Assembly (NCBI GenBank): GCA_963800475.1
Contig: CAWDAZ010000004.1
Span: 930,001 to 994,000, forward strand
Length of the DNA: 64,000 nucleotides
Origin: Palsa-465 sp963800475
Lineage (GTDB): Bacteria > Actinomycetota > Thermoleophilia > Solirubrobacterales > Solirubrobacteraceae
Reading direction: 5' to 3'
Shown: positions 15,091 to 24,602 of the stretch, one piece after another
How the letters are laid out: the number at the start of each line of letters is the position of its first letter
Position numbering within the stretch: the stretch's first letter is position 1
Notes under the pieces: generated by a model
The model's database searches: none
What the model was told of the DNA's origin: nothing
What the model saw: the letters and a program-made list of their open reading frames with translations, nothing else
Made by a program: the position numbers and the translations under genes

Positions 15091-16871
15091 GCTGCCGAGG
15101 CCTGCTCGGCCCAGTCGCGGTACAGCCGCCAGTACCGGCCGCGCGCCTCGAGCAGCTCCTCGTGCGAGCCCTGTTCAGCGATCTGTCCGTGCTCGAGAAC
15201 CACGATTCGCGACGCGCGCTGGATCGTCGAGAGGCGGTGGGCAATCACGATCGCGGTGCGCCCGGCCAGCAGCCTCCGCAGGCCCTGCTCGATCAGGTCC
15301 TCGGTGTGCACGTCGACGTTCGAGGTCGCCTCGTCGAGCACCAGGATCCGCGGGTCGGCGACCAGTGCGCGCGCGAACGCGAGTAGCTGACGCTGGCCGG
15401 CCGACAACTGCACGCCGCGCTCGCCGACCTGCGTGTCGTAACCGTGCTCGAGGCTCTCGATGAACGCTTCCGCTCCCACCGCGCGAGCGGCCGCGGCGAT
15501 CTCGTCGTCCGTCGCCGCCGGCCTCCCGAATGCGATGTTCTCGCGCACCGTACCGCTGAACAGAAACCCCTCCTGGGGGACGATTCCCATCTGCGAGCGC
15601 AGCGAGCGGGAGGACACGGTCCGCAGGTCGTGGCCGTCGACCAGCACGCGGCCGTCGGTCGGGTCGTAAAAGCGCGCGACCAGCTTCGCGAACGTCGACT
15701 TGCCGGCGCCGGTCTCGCCGACGAGCGCGACGGTCTGGCCGGGCGGGATCGTCAGGTCGATGTCCCGCAGCGCGTAGTCCCCGGCGCCATACCGGAACGA
15801 CACGTCGTCGAATCGCACCTCGCCGTGGATCTTCTCCAGCTCCGTCGCGTCCGGGGCATCAACGAGGTCGGGCTGCTCGTCGAGCAGCAGGAAGATCTTG
15901 TCGAGCGCGGCCATCCCCGACTGATACGTCGTGTAAAGCTGCGAGAGCTGCTGGATCGGATCGAAGAAGTTGTTGAGCGCCGCGATGAACGCGAACACGA
16001 CCCCGGTCGAGATCTGACCGTTGATCGCCTCGTAACCGCCGATCAGCAGGATCTCGACGGTCACCAGCGCGGACACGAACTCGACGCCGGGGAAATACGC
16101 CGCGTTCAGCTTCACGGTCGTCCAGTTCGCGTGCCGGTTCGCATCGTTGAGCTCCCCGAAACGCTTGATGTGGCGCGGCTCCTGTCCGAATGCACGGACC
16201 ACCCGGATCCCCGACAGCGTCTCCTGGAGGTAGCCGGTGATCGTCGCGATCTTCTCGCGCGTCAACCGGTACGCGTCGGCGGACGCGATCCGGAATGCGA
16301 TCCCGCCGATCGCGAGGATCGGGAACGCCAGGAACGTCAGCAGCGCCAGGTGTGGAGACATCACGAACAGGATCACGACGACGCCGATGAGCGTCAGGCC
16401 GGATTGGATCAGCGTCGCCATCCCGTCCTCGACGAGCTGATCGAGCGCCTCGACGTCGTTGGTCAGACGGGAGATGATCACCCCCGCCCGGTTGCGCGAG
16501 TAAAAGCCGATCGACAGTTGCTGCAGGTGCGAGAAGAGCTTGATCCTGAGGTCCTGAAGCGCGCGCTGCCCGACCCATCCGACGAGGTACGTCTGCGCGG
16601 CGGAAGCGATCGCGTACAGCACTGCCGAGGCCAGGAACGCGGCCACGACCCAGTCGAGCGTCGAGACGTCGTGCTTCTGGATCCCGTCGTCGATCGCGAG
16701 CTTCGCGAGCGGCGCGGGAGCCAGCGCCGCGGCGGTCGCGATCACCAGCGAGGCAAGCATCGCGAGCACGCGCCACCGGTACGGCGACAGCAGCTCGACC
16801 AGGCCTCTGAGCTTGCGCCTGCGACCCGACGTGGCCCGGAACCGGCGCTTCAGATCCTCGATTCGGCTCAT
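15087..16871 (-). CDS. ABC exporter half-transporter, catalytically complete subunit
   Basis: A 594-residue type IV ABC exporter: six membrane helices in residues 25-310 and an ATPase domain in the C-terminal 240. Walker A is GETGAGKST, the signature LSAGQRQ, Walker B ILVLDEATS with catalytic Glu, and the H-loop AHRLSTI. It overlaps the upstream exporter gene by four bases, and the two should form a heterodimer. Its signature is LSAGQ rather than LSGGQ, while the partner lacks the catalytic Glu. Together these predict one degenerate site, as in TM287/288 or BmrCD. Drug or lipid export is likely; the substrate is unknown. Confidence 0.93.
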   Translation of the reverse strand: MSRIEDLKRRFRATSGRRRKLRGLVELLSPYRWRVLAMLASLVIATAAALAPAPLAKLAIDDGIQKHDVSTLDWVVAAFLASAVLYAIASAAQTYLVGWVGQRALQDLRIKLFSHLQQLSIGFYSRNRAGVIISRLTNDVEALDQLVEDGMATLIQSGLTLIGVVVILFVMSPHLALLTFLAFPILAIGGIAFRIASADAYRLTREKIATITGYLQETLSGIRVVRAFGQEPRHIKRFGELNDANRHANWTTVKLNAAYFPGVEFVSALVTVEILLIGGYEAINGQISTGVVFAFIAALNNFFDPIQQLSQLYTTYQSGMAALDKIFLLLDEQPDLVDAPDATELEKIHGEVRFDDVSFRYGAGDYALRDIDLTIPPGQTVALVGETGAGKSTFAKLVARFYDPTDGRVLVDGHDLRTVSSRSLRSQMGIVPQEGFLFSGTVRENIAFGRPAATDDEIAAAARAVGAEAFIESLEHGYDTQVGERGVQLSAGQRQLLAFARALVADPRILVLDEATSNVDVHTEDLIEQGLRRLLAGRTAIVIAHRLSTIQRASRIVVLEHGQIAEQGSHEELLEARGRYWRLYRDWAEQASAA

Positions 16872-18649
16872 AGCCCGCTCGCAATCCGCTCGCGCCCGGC
16901 GTCAACCGGGTTGCGGTTCAGGAACACCTGGTCGGGCATTCCCTTCTCGACGATCTCGCGGTACAGGTCGGAGGTGTCCAGCAGCTCGTCGTGGGTGCCG
17001 CGCGCCGCAACCTCGCCGTCCTCGAGCACCACGATCTCGTCGGCCAGCGCGATCGTCGACAGCCGGTGGGCCACGATCAGGGTGGTCCGCCCGCTCATCA
17101 CCGACTGCAGCGCCAGTTTGATCTCCTGCTCGGTCGACGCGTCGACCGACGAGGTCGCGTCATCGAGGATCAGGATCCGCGGGTCGGCGACGACCGCGCG
17201 CGCGATCGCGATGCGCTGGCGCTGTCCGCCCGACAGGGTCAGGCCGCGCTCGCCGATCAACGTGTCGTAGCCGTGCGGGAGCGCGCGGATGAAGCCGTCG
17301 GCCTGCGCCGCGCGGGCCGCCTCCTCGACCTGCTCGCGGGTCGCGTCCGGCCGGCCGTAGGCGATGTTCTCGTGGACGCTCGCCGAGAACAGGAACGGGT
17401 CGTCGGTGACGACCGCGATCTGCTGTCTGAGGCTCGTCGGGTCGACCGCGCGCACGTCCGCGCCGTCGATCTCGACGCTGCCTTCGGTGACGTCGTAGAG
17501 CCTCGGGATCAGCGACACGAGCGCCGTCTTGCCCGAGCCCATCGCGCCCACCAGCGCGACGGTGGCGCCCGCCTCGAGCTCGAGGTCGATGTCGTGCAGC
17601 GCGGGCTGAGGCGAGCCCTCGAACGTCAGCCCGACCCCGCGGAAGCTGACCTCGCCGCGTCCCGGCGGCAGCGCCGGCGCCCCGTCGGGCACGGTCATCT
17701 TCGGCGCGCGGTCGAGCACCTGGAAGATCCGCGCGCCGGAGGCGGTCGCGCGCTGCGCCGCGCTGAGCATGTATCCGAGCGTCCGCATCGGGGAGATCAG
17801 CATCAGCAGATACGCGTAGAAGGCCGTGAAGTTCCCGATCGACAGCGACCCGGCGATCACCTCGCGGCCGCCGACGAGCAGGATCACGGCGAGGCCGAGG
17901 TTCGGGAGAAATCCGATCATCGGCGTGTACTTGGCCTGAATCTTGGTCGCGGTGATCTGCTGGTCGAACACGCGCGTGACCGAATGCCCGAACCGAGCCA
18001 GCTGGCGCTCCTCCTGGGCGAACGCCTTCACGACCCGGACCCCCGAGATGTTCTCCTCGGTGTCCGCGGTCAGCTCCGCGATCCGCTGCTGCGCCTCCTG
18101 CAGAGCGGGGCGCGAGAACTTCCCATAGCGCCACGCGATCAGGACCACGAACGGCACCGGCGCGAGCGACAGCGCGGCCAGCTCTGGGCGGATGATGAAC
18201 ATCGCGATCGCGGCGAGCAGGATCGACAGCAGCGACTGGGCGATGAAGATCAGCCCGTAACCGAGGAAGAACCGGACCGCCTGAAGGTCCACGGTCGCGC
18301 GCGACATCAGCTGGCCGGTCTGCTGGCGGTCGAAGAACGACAGCTCGAGCCGCTGCAGATGGGCGTACAGCGCATTGCGAAGGTCGACTTCGACCCCGAG
18401 CGACACGTTGCCCGCGACGAGCCTGCGCAGGACGCTCAGCACGAGCCGTCCGATGCCGGCCACCACGATCGCCAGCGACCAGACGACCAGATCGTGCTTG
18501 GAATGCGAGCTGATCGAGTTGATCGCCTGGCCGGTCAGGAACGGGATCAGCACGGTCGCGCCCATCGCCCCGAACGCGAGCGCAAACGCCCAGGCGACCG
18601 GGCGCCGGTACGGGCGCAGGAAACCAAGCAGCCGCCAGAAGATCTGCAT
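16868..18649 (-). CDS. ABC exporter half-transporter, degenerate-site subunit
   Basis: A 593-residue ABC exporter subunit with six membrane helices and a C-terminal nucleotide-binding domain. Walker A is GAMGSGKTA, the signature is canonical LSGGQRQ, and Walker B reads ILILDDATS. Asp replaces the catalytic Glu, so its own ATP site should hydrolyse slowly. The next gene, overlapping by four bases, supplies the competent Walker B, as expected of a heterodimeric exporter. Start ATG at 18649 lies nine bases after a TATACT -10. It is divergent from the secreted-propeller gene. Confidence 0.93.
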   Translation of the reverse strand: MQIFWRLLGFLRPYRRPVAWAFALAFGAMGATVLIPFLTGQAINSISSHSKHDLVVWSLAIVVAGIGRLVLSVLRRLVAGNVSLGVEVDLRNALYAHLQRLELSFFDRQQTGQLMSRATVDLQAVRFFLGYGLIFIAQSLLSILLAAIAMFIIRPELAALSLAPVPFVVLIAWRYGKFSRPALQEAQQRIAELTADTEENISGVRVVKAFAQEERQLARFGHSVTRVFDQQITATKIQAKYTPMIGFLPNLGLAVILLVGGREVIAGSLSIGNFTAFYAYLLMLISPMRTLGYMLSAAQRATASGARIFQVLDRAPKMTVPDGAPALPPGRGEVSFRGVGLTFEGSPQPALHDIDLELEAGATVALVGAMGSGKTALVSLIPRLYDVTEGSVEIDGADVRAVDPTSLRQQIAVVTDDPFLFSASVHENIAYGRPDATREQVEEAARAAQADGFIRALPHGYDTLIGERGLTLSGGQRQRIAIARAVVADPRILILDDATSSVDASTEQEIKLALQSVMSGRTTLIVAHRLSTIALADEIVVLEDGEVAARGTHDELLDTSDLYREIVEKGMPDQVFLNRNPVDAGRERIASGL

Positions 18650-18658
18650 GCTTCATAA

Positions 18659-18664
18659 AGTATA
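18659..18664 (-). promoter_or_regulatory. candidate -10 element (TATACT) for the ABC exporter operon
   Basis: On the minus strand TATACT matches the -10 consensus at 5 of 6 positions and ends nine bases before the ATG at 18649. The mRNA would be almost leaderless. The divergent gene at 18707 has a weaker TACGCT (18691-18696). Confidence 0.45.
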
Positions 18665-18706
18665 GTTTGCAGGCGGAGCCAGGCGCCGGATACGCTGTGT
18701 GCCGAG

Positions 18707-20068
18707 ATGGGGGCCAGAAGGATCCTCTCGGGCGTACTCGTGCTAGCCGGCGTGGCAGCGCTGGCACTGCCAGGAACCGCGCTTGCCAGGTGGAGCCGAC
18801 CCAGCACGCTGAGCGCCCCCGTGACGAGCGCCGACTTCCCAACCGTCGCGTCGAACGGACACGGCGTCGTGGTGTCCGCCTGGTATCTGTTCCTCGCGCG
18901 CGGCGAGCGGGTCGTGGCCCGCACGAGCACAAACGGTGGCAGGACATGGGGTCCGCGCCAGTCGCTCGGCCCCGCGCTGCTCTCACACTTCGGAGCCAGG
19001 CCGGCCTTGGTACGCGCCGCCGTCAGTCCAACCGGGCAGGCGGCCGTCGTGTGGCAGCAGGCAACCGGGCCGCACACACAGCGCGTGGTGCTCGCCACCG
19101 CGATGCGCGGCGCCCGCTTCAGCCGCGTCCACACGCTCTCGGGGAACGAGGGAATCGCCGCATATCCGGACGTCGCGTTCGATGGCACGGGACGGGCGGT
19201 AGTCGTGTGGGTGACGCGGACGCAGGTTCAGCGGGTGCTCATCGCCGCCGGCCGTGCCGGCCGGCCGCGGACGGTGGCGACCGGGACCGTCCCGGATGAG
19301 CCCGCGCTCGCCGTCGACGCGCGCGGTGACCGCCTGTACGGATGGATCGAGAACACGAACTCCGGGACCGCGATCTGGTCGGCGCGCGAGCGCGCCAGCG
19401 GCTCACTGAAGCGGCCCCAGCGCCTGCAGCATCAAAGCACCACGCAGATCCCGTTCGTCGATGTCGCGATCGCCCCGAGCGGGCGCGCGACGGTCGTATA
19501 CGAGCAGGACGTGGGCATCTCATCGGTGATCTGGGCGGTGTCGGCCAGTTGGGCCAGCCGGTTCGGTGCCGGCCAGCGGTTGTCGCCGTTCAGGCGCACG
19601 GCGATCCTCGGCGGCAGCGCCTCCGGCTCGCGTGGGGTGGGGGTCGACGGGTCCGGGCGCGTAAGCGCGATCTGGATGGACGACCCACCGGGTCCGCCTG
19701 GGCGCTTTCCCAGCCCGAGCCATGTGCGCGTCGCGACGAGCAACGCCGTCGGCCGGTTCGGGAGCCCGCGGACGCTGCAGACCACGTCCGCCGCACATGT
19801 CTACGAGCGCGGCGCGATCGCGGTGGCACCCGGAGGCGGCTTGATTGCGGCGTGGAGCGAGCAACCGTCGGGCGTGAAGGGCCAGGCCTTTGTATGGGGC
19901 TCTGCTGCACGCGGTCCGGGTGGACCGTTCAGCCGCCCCTTCAAACTTTCGGGTCCCGATGGGGACCGCGCTGCCGCCGCGGCGACGTCGATCGGCGGCG
20001 CGGGCGTCGCAGTCTGGGCTGAGGGCACCGAGGCCGGCACCGTCAGAGCCGCACGCTGGACGCCGTAA
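18707..20068 (+). CDS. secreted sialidase-like/BNR-type beta-propeller protein
   Basis: A 453-residue exported protein with a cleavable signal peptide (hydrophobic residues 6-24, cut near ALARW). The mature part consists of repeated 45-60-residue blade units containing Asp-box-like and strand motifs: STNGGRTWGPRQSLG, then ATAMRGARFSRVHTL, and AVVVWVTRTQ, AWSEQP, AVWAEG. This fits a sialidase-type propeller without clear catalytic residues. Function is probably surface binding. It is alone, between the ABC exporter and the mce operon. Confidence 0.7.
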   Translation: MGARRILSGVLVLAGVAALALPGTALARWSRPSTLSAPVTSADFPTVASNGHGVVVSAWYLFLARGERVVARTSTNGGRTWGPRQSLGPALLSHFGARPALVRAAVSPTGQAAVVWQQATGPHTQRVVLATAMRGARFSRVHTLSGNEGIAAYPDVAFDGTGRAVVVWVTRTQVQRVLIAAGRAGRPRTVATGTVPDEPALAVDARGDRLYGWIENTNSGTAIWSARERASGSLKRPQRLQHQSTTQIPFVDVAIAPSGRATVVYEQDVGISSVIWAVSASWASRFGAGQRLSPFRRTAILGGSASGSRGVGVDGSGRVSAIWMDDPPGPPGRFPSPSHVRVATSNAVGRFGSPRTLQTTSAAHVYERGAIAVAPGGGLIAAWSEQPSGVKGQAFVWGSAARGPGGPFSRPFKLSGPDGDRAAAAATSIGGAGVAVWAEGTEAGTVRAARWTP

Positions 20069-20114
20069 CTCGGCGACACGCCTGGCCGGCCGCCTGAGCT
20101 GCGACGGTTCCACG

Positions 20115-20144
20115 TTGCAGCCGGCACGACTCGGCTCCTATGAT
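20115..20144 (+). promoter_or_regulatory. sigma-70-type promoter of the yrbE-mce operon
   Basis: TTGCAG (20115-20120) and TATGAT (20139-20144) are separated by 18 bases, the best -35/-10 pair in the window. Transcription would start near 20151, giving a leader of about 53 bases before the GTG at 20204, with GGGAGGG at 20184-20190. Confidence 0.6.
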
Positions 20145-20203
20145 CCTTGCGCTCCACACGCAGGGTCAGGAGAGGCGTCGGACGGGAGGGAGCGGCTGAC
20201 GAA

Positions 20204-21004
20204 GTGGATCTATTGAGCCTTGGCTACGCGTCCCTCCGCGGCTTCGTGGAGACGATCGGCGCGATGGGCCTGCTGCTGCGGCGCACGCTGATCGCGGCGC
20301 TGACGCCACCCTACGACTACGGACCGGAACTGGTCGACCAGTTCCTGTTCGCCCTGCGGCTTGGATGGTTCCCGATGATCGTCGCGTCACTGGCCTTCAC
20401 GTACGGGCCCGCGGGGATCGAGGTCGGCAACTTCCTCAACCTGCTCGGCGCGATGGACCGCCTCGGCGGGATCTTCGTGATCATCGTGATGCGGGAGTTC
20501 GCGCCGCTCGTGTGCGCGATCGTGATGGCCGGCGTGGCGGGCACCGCGATGACCGCCGACCTCGGGGCTCGCAAGATCCGCGAGGAGCTCGACGCGCTCC
20601 AGGTGCTCGGCGTCGACCCGGTCAAGAGCCTCGTCGTCCCGCGCTTCTTGTCGCTGATGCTGCTGACGCCGCTGTTCTCGATCTACGCGCTGCTGTTCGG
20701 GACGCTCGGCGGGGTGCTGGTCACGATCTCCAACCACGCTCAGATCGGACCGTTCTTCTCGACCTTCTTCGCGCAGGCGAGCGTCGCCGAGTTCGAGGCG
20801 ATGCTGCTCAAGTCGACGATCTTCGGCGCGATGATCGCGATCGTCTGCTGCTACAAGGGGCTGACTGCGTCCGGCGGCGCCGAGGGAGTGGGGCGCGCCG
20901 TCAATCAGGCGGTGGTGATCGCGTTCATTGGGATCGGCGCGATCGACTACACGTTCACGCAGACGCTGCTCGCCACGCACCCGGCTCTCAACACGCCGCG
21001 ATGA
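20204..21004 (+). CDS. yrbEA: MlaE/YrbE permease, first subunit of Mce lipid transporter
   Basis: A 266-residue integral membrane permease of the MlaE family, with five to six hydrophobic segments and the conserved cytoplasmic coupling region (MTADLGARKIREELDALQVLGVDPVKSLVVPR split across residues 105-140). With the following YrbEB it forms the membrane core of an Mce lipid/sterol importer and contacts the MceG-type ATPase. GTG at 20204 is chosen: it lies downstream of the predicted promoter and directly before the amphipathic N-terminal helix. TTG at 20147 would fall at the transcription start itself. The stop overlaps the next ATG (ATGA). Confidence 0.92.
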   Translation: MDLLSLGYASLRGFVETIGAMGLLLRRTLIAALTPPYDYGPELVDQFLFALRLGWFPMIVASLAFTYGPAGIEVGNFLNLLGAMDRLGGIFVIIVMREFAPLVCAIVMAGVAGTAMTADLGARKIREELDALQVLGVDPVKSLVVPRFLSLMLLTPLFSIYALLFGTLGGVLVTISNHAQIGPFFSTFFAQASVAEFEAMLLKSTIFGAMIAIVCCYKGLTASGGAEGVGRAVNQAVVIAFIGIGAIDYTFTQTLLATHPALNTPR

Positions 21005-21834
21005 GCGCGCTCGGTGGACAGCGACGCGCCGGGTCGGCAACCGCCGCACTCGCCAGGCCGATCGCGGCGCTGGCCGCGTTCGGCGAGGCGTCGCGGTTCT
21101 GCCTGAAGGTCGCCGGAAACGTGCTCGACGGGAAGGTCTTCAAGTTCATCGGCGAGACGCTGCGCCAGGCCGGGATCCTGATCGTAGGCTCCGCGGTGAT
21201 CGTGCTCGGGCTGGTGTTCATCCTCGGCCTGCAGTGCGGGATCGAGGGCGCCTACGCCGCAAAAACGGTCGGCGCGCCGTCCTCGACCGGCGCGATCACT
21301 GCGCTGTGCGACCTGCGCGAGGTGATCCCGTACGCGTTCGGCTACATGATGGCCGCCAAGGTCGGCACCGGATTCGTCGCCGAGCTCGGGTCGATGCGGA
21401 TCTCCGATGAGATCGACGCACTCGACGTGATGGGGCTCGACTCGGTCCTGTATCTCGGCTCGACGCGGCTGCTCGGCACGTGGCTGGTGCTGCCGTTCCT
21501 GTACATGCTCGCGGTCGCGGTCGGGTTCGTGGCCTCCTATCTGGCGGACGTGATCGAGCTGGGGCAGGTCTCGAAGGGCGGCTACCTGCAGCTGTTCTGG
21601 CAGTTCCAGTCGCCGGGCGACTTCCTGTTCAGCGGCATCAAGTGCATGGCGATGGCGACCTTCATCGTGCTCGTCTGCATCTACTACGGCTACCACGTGA
21701 CCGGCGGACCGGTGGGGGTGGGGCGGGCGACGGCCCGTTCGATGTTCGTGAACATCCTCGGCATCCACCTGATCGGGCTGGTCGGCACGCAACTGTTCTG
21801 GGGCGGGAACGCAAGGGCACCGATCGGGGGATAG
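21001..21834 (+). CDS. yrbEB: MlaE/YrbE permease, second subunit of Mce lipid transporter
   Basis: A 277-residue MlaE-family permease partner. After a 40-residue cytosolic N-terminus come the membrane segments and the EQ-loop-like coupling sequence (VAELGSMRISDEIDALDVMG near residue 130), as in mycobacterial YrbEB. It heterodimerises with the upstream subunit. ATG overlaps the upstream stop. The last residues end three bases before mceA. The ATPase subunit is not in this operon and must be encoded elsewhere. Confidence 0.93.
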   Translation: MSALGGQRRAGSATAALARPIAALAAFGEASRFCLKVAGNVLDGKVFKFIGETLRQAGILIVGSAVIVLGLVFILGLQCGIEGAYAAKTVGAPSSTGAITALCDLREVIPYAFGYMMAAKVGTGFVAELGSMRISDEIDALDVMGLDSVLYLGSTRLLGTWLVLPFLYMLAVAVGFVASYLADVIELGQVSKGGYLQLFWQFQSPGDFLFSGIKCMAMATFIVLVCIYYGYHVTGGPVGVGRATARSMFVNILGIHLIGLVGTQLFWGGNARAPIGG

Positions 21835-21837
21835 GCC

Positions 21838-23172
21838 GTGCCCCGGATCACCGCCTTCATAGCGCTCTGGATCGCGGTCGCCGCGGTTGTACTCGTGATC
21901 GCCGGCACCGGCTCGTCCTACGCGATCCACGCCGAGTTCACCGACGCGGGGCAGCTCGTGCCCGGGGACCTGGTCACGGTCGGGGGTCACCAGGTCGGCG
22001 CGGTCGGGCCGATTCGCCTGTCGACCAACGGCCTCGCCGACGTCGAGCTGGACATCTCGAGCTCGGGCGTGACCCCGCTGCGCCAGGGAACGATCGCGAC
22101 GATCGGACAGCTGAGCCTCACTGGGGTCGCGAACCGGTTCGTGGCGCTCAGCCCCGGCGTCGGCGCGGAGATCCCGAGCGGCGGCACGCTGCCGGTCACG
22201 CAGACGCGAGGGATCGTGGACCTCGACACGCTGCTCGACGCGCTGACCCCGCGCGTCCGGATTTCGCTGCAGCAGGTCCTGAAGTCCGGCGCGTACCTGA
22301 TGGCGGCGCCCACCGCCTCGCAGCTGAACGTCGCCAACGCCTACCTGAACCCCGCGTTCAGCCAGTCGGCGCAGCTGGGCAACGAAGTGGTCGCGCAGGA
22401 CGCAGCGCTCGGCCGCCTGGTGTCGAGCAGCGCCCAGGTCGCAAACGCGCTGGCAGCGCAGAACACGAACCTCGGCGGCTCCGTCAGCTCGACGGCGGCG
22501 GTGCTCCGCCAGCTCGCCGGCCAGCGAGCCGCGATCGCGGACACGCTCGTCAGGGGGCCGGCGGTGCTGACTCAGGGAACGCGCGTGCTCGGGCACGTGG
22601 ACGCCACGCTGTCGGCGCTCGACCCGGCGGCGAGAGATCTGCAGCCGGTGGCGGGACGGCTCGCGCGGCTGCTGCAGGCGATGCTGCCCGCAACCTTGAA
22701 CGCGATCCCCACGGTGGCGGCCGTTCAGGCGCTCGTCCCGAGCGCCGAGGCCGCGCTCGAGGAGTTCCCCGCGGTCGAGCGCCAGGCGACCCCGGCGGTG
22801 CAGTCGCTGACCCGCTCCCTGAGGCTCCTGAACCCGATCCTGTCCGGCCTGCGCCCGTACACGCCCGACGTCGTTTCCGGGTTCTTCAACGGCGTCGGCG
22901 GCGCGGCCGGCGGCTCGTACGACGCCAACGGCCACTACCTCCACGGCGAGATCGCCGTCCAGGGCGGAGGCTCAACGCTCACCGGGCTGCTGAACATCCT
23001 CGGCAGCAAGCTCAACAACCTCGGCCCGTTCAACGGCGCGCGGACCGGACTGCTCGCGCCGTGCCCGGGCGGCGGCAACCCACAGGCACCGGATCGCTCC
23101 AACCCGTGGAACAACCCGGACGCGTTCCGGAGCCTGGGCACGATCTGCAAGCAGGGAGATAACCAGCGATGA
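21838..23172 (+). CDS. mceA: Mce family substrate-binding protein, position A
   Basis: A 444-residue MlaD/MCE protein. One N-terminal membrane anchor (ITAFIALWIAVAAVVLVIAG) is followed by the MCE beta-barrel, about residues 30-105 (FTDAGQLVPGDLVTVGGHQVGAV and LSLTGVANRFVALSPG). Then comes a long helical region of repeated Ala/Leu-rich heptads that in mycobacterial complexes forms the periplasmic lipid tunnel. GTG start lies three bases after yrbEB. It is the first of six consecutive mce genes; six different subunits should make one hetero-hexameric ring. Confidence 0.92.
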   Translation: MPRITAFIALWIAVAAVVLVIAGTGSSYAIHAEFTDAGQLVPGDLVTVGGHQVGAVGPIRLSTNGLADVELDISSSGVTPLRQGTIATIGQLSLTGVANRFVALSPGVGAEIPSGGTLPVTQTRGIVDLDTLLDALTPRVRISLQQVLKSGAYLMAAPTASQLNVANAYLNPAFSQSAQLGNEVVAQDAALGRLVSSSAQVANALAAQNTNLGGSVSSTAAVLRQLAGQRAAIADTLVRGPAVLTQGTRVLGHVDATLSALDPAARDLQPVAGRLARLLQAMLPATLNAIPTVAAVQALVPSAEAALEEFPAVERQATPAVQSLTRSLRLLNPILSGLRPYTPDVVSGFFNGVGGAAGGSYDANGHYLHGEIAVQGGGSTLTGLLNILGSKLNNLGPFNGARTGLLAPCPGGGNPQAPDRSNPWNNPDAFRSLGTICKQGDNQR

Positions 23173-24602
23173 AGCGGCTGGCGGCGCTGCTGGTGGCGGT
23201 CGTAGCGATCGTGGTTGCGGTCGCGGCCGCGAGCGGCTCGTCGGGCGGCTCGACGTCGACGGCGCGCTTCGACGTGATCTTCGACGATGCCCGCGGACTC
23301 GTCTCCGGGCAGCTCGTGAAGATCGCGGGTGCCCGCGCCGGCTCGATCGACGGGGTCGTGCTCAGCTCCGGGTTCAAGGCGCGGATCGAGGCATCGGTCG
23401 ACAGCCGCTTCATGCCGTTCCATGCCGACGCGACGTGCACGATCAGGCCCGAGGGCCTGATCGCGGAGAACTACCTGGAGTGCGACCCCGGGACCGCCAA
23501 CAGCCCGGTGCTCGAGCCAAGCGACGGCCACCCGCCGACCGTGCCCGTGACGCGCACGACCGAGCCGGTCAGCCTGCTCGATCTGTTCAACACCTTCAAC
23601 CTTCCGACCAGCCAGCGGATGGCGGTGATCCTCGACGAGCTCGGAATCGCGACGGCCGGCCGGGGCGAGGACCTCAACCAGATCCTCGAGCGCGCCAACC
23701 CGGCGCTGGGAGCGGCGCGCGACGCGATCTCGATCCTCACCCGGCAGGGCGCCCAGCTCCAGACCCTGATCGACTCGAGCAACCGGATCGCGGCGCAGGG
23801 AGCGGCAGGCAAGGCAGAGCTGCAGCGGTTCCTCGACCGGGCGGCGGCCGCGTCGAGCGTGACCGCGGCGCACAGCAGCCCGCTGGGGCAATCGATCGCG
23901 CGGCTGCCGGCGCTGCTGGCCGCGACTCGGCCGTCGCTCGCGCAGCTCGATGCGATCGCGACCCAGGGCACCCCGCTGCTCCAGCAGCTGACCGCCAGCG
24001 CCCCCTCGCTTGACCGCGTCGCCGGCGACCTCGGCCCGTTCGCAGCGGTCGCCAAGCCCGCCCTCTCGAAGCTGTCGACCGCGCTCGGCACCGCGATCCC
24101 GGCGCTCCGGCAGTCGGTCCCGCTGCTTCGCACGATCAGCGCGTACTCAAGCCGTTCGAAGTCGAACACCGCGCTGGCGGCCAACCTGTTCTCGAACCTC
24201 GAGCAGCACGGGTTCTCCGAGTCGTTCCTATCGGTCATCTACTACACCGCGACCTCGCTGGCACGGTTCGACGGGACCTCGCACATCCTGCCGCTATTCG
24301 TGATCGCCCCCCAGAACGGCGCCTGCGGCCAGTACGCGACCAAGCCGGTGGCCGGGTGCGGCGCCCACTACGGCCAGCAGCCCGGCTACCAGCCCCGATC
24401 CGCGGCGCGCCCACGCGGGCGGGGCGTTCCCTCGGCACACGCTCAGCGCCCGACCGCGACACGGCCTGCTCCGGGCGCCGGCGCGCCGTCCTCGCTGTCC
24501 CAGCCGCCGGCCGCCGGCGCGACCGGGCCGCTGCCTGGGCTGCCGGCGCCGCCCCTCCCCACCAACGTGCTCCAGGCACTGAGCAGCTTCCTGCTGAAAT
24601 GA
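23169..24602 (+). CDS. mceB: Mce family substrate-binding protein, position B
   Basis: A 477-residue MCE protein: signal anchor (LAALLVAVVAIVVAVAA), MCE domain about residues 32-110 (FDVIFDDARGLVSGQLVKIA; GLIAENYLECDPG), then helical tunnel segments. The end is a Pro/Ala/Gly-rich low-complexity tail of about 90 residues with paired cysteines (NGACGQYATKPVAGCGA), which might be disulfide bonded outside the membrane. ATG overlaps the mceA stop, so translation is coupled. Confidence 0.92.
   Translation: MKRLAALLVAVVAIVVAVAAASGSSGGSTSTARFDVIFDDARGLVSGQLVKIAGARAGSIDGVVLSSGFKARIEASVDSRFMPFHADATCTIRPEGLIAENYLECDPGTANSPVLEPSDGHPPTVPVTRTTEPVSLLDLFNTFNLPTSQRMAVILDELGIATAGRGEDLNQILERANPALGAARDAISILTRQGAQLQTLIDSSNRIAAQGAAGKAELQRFLDRAAAASSVTAAHSSPLGQSIARLPALLAATRPSLAQLDAIATQGTPLLQQLTASAPSLDRVAGDLGPFAAVAKPALSKLSTALGTAIPALRQSVPLLRTISAYSSRSKSNTALAANLFSNLEQHGFSESFLSVIYYTATSLARFDGTSHILPLFVIAPQNGACGQYATKPVAGCGAHYGQQPGYQPRSAARPRGRGVPSAHAQRPTATRPAPGAGAPSSLSQPPAAGATGPLPGLPAPPLPTNVLQALSSFLLK

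Noticed and set aside
15444..17270. Long plus-strand ORF opposite the ABC exporter genes
   Set aside because: A third-position GC shadow rich in Arg and Asp; the opposite strand is a clear exporter.
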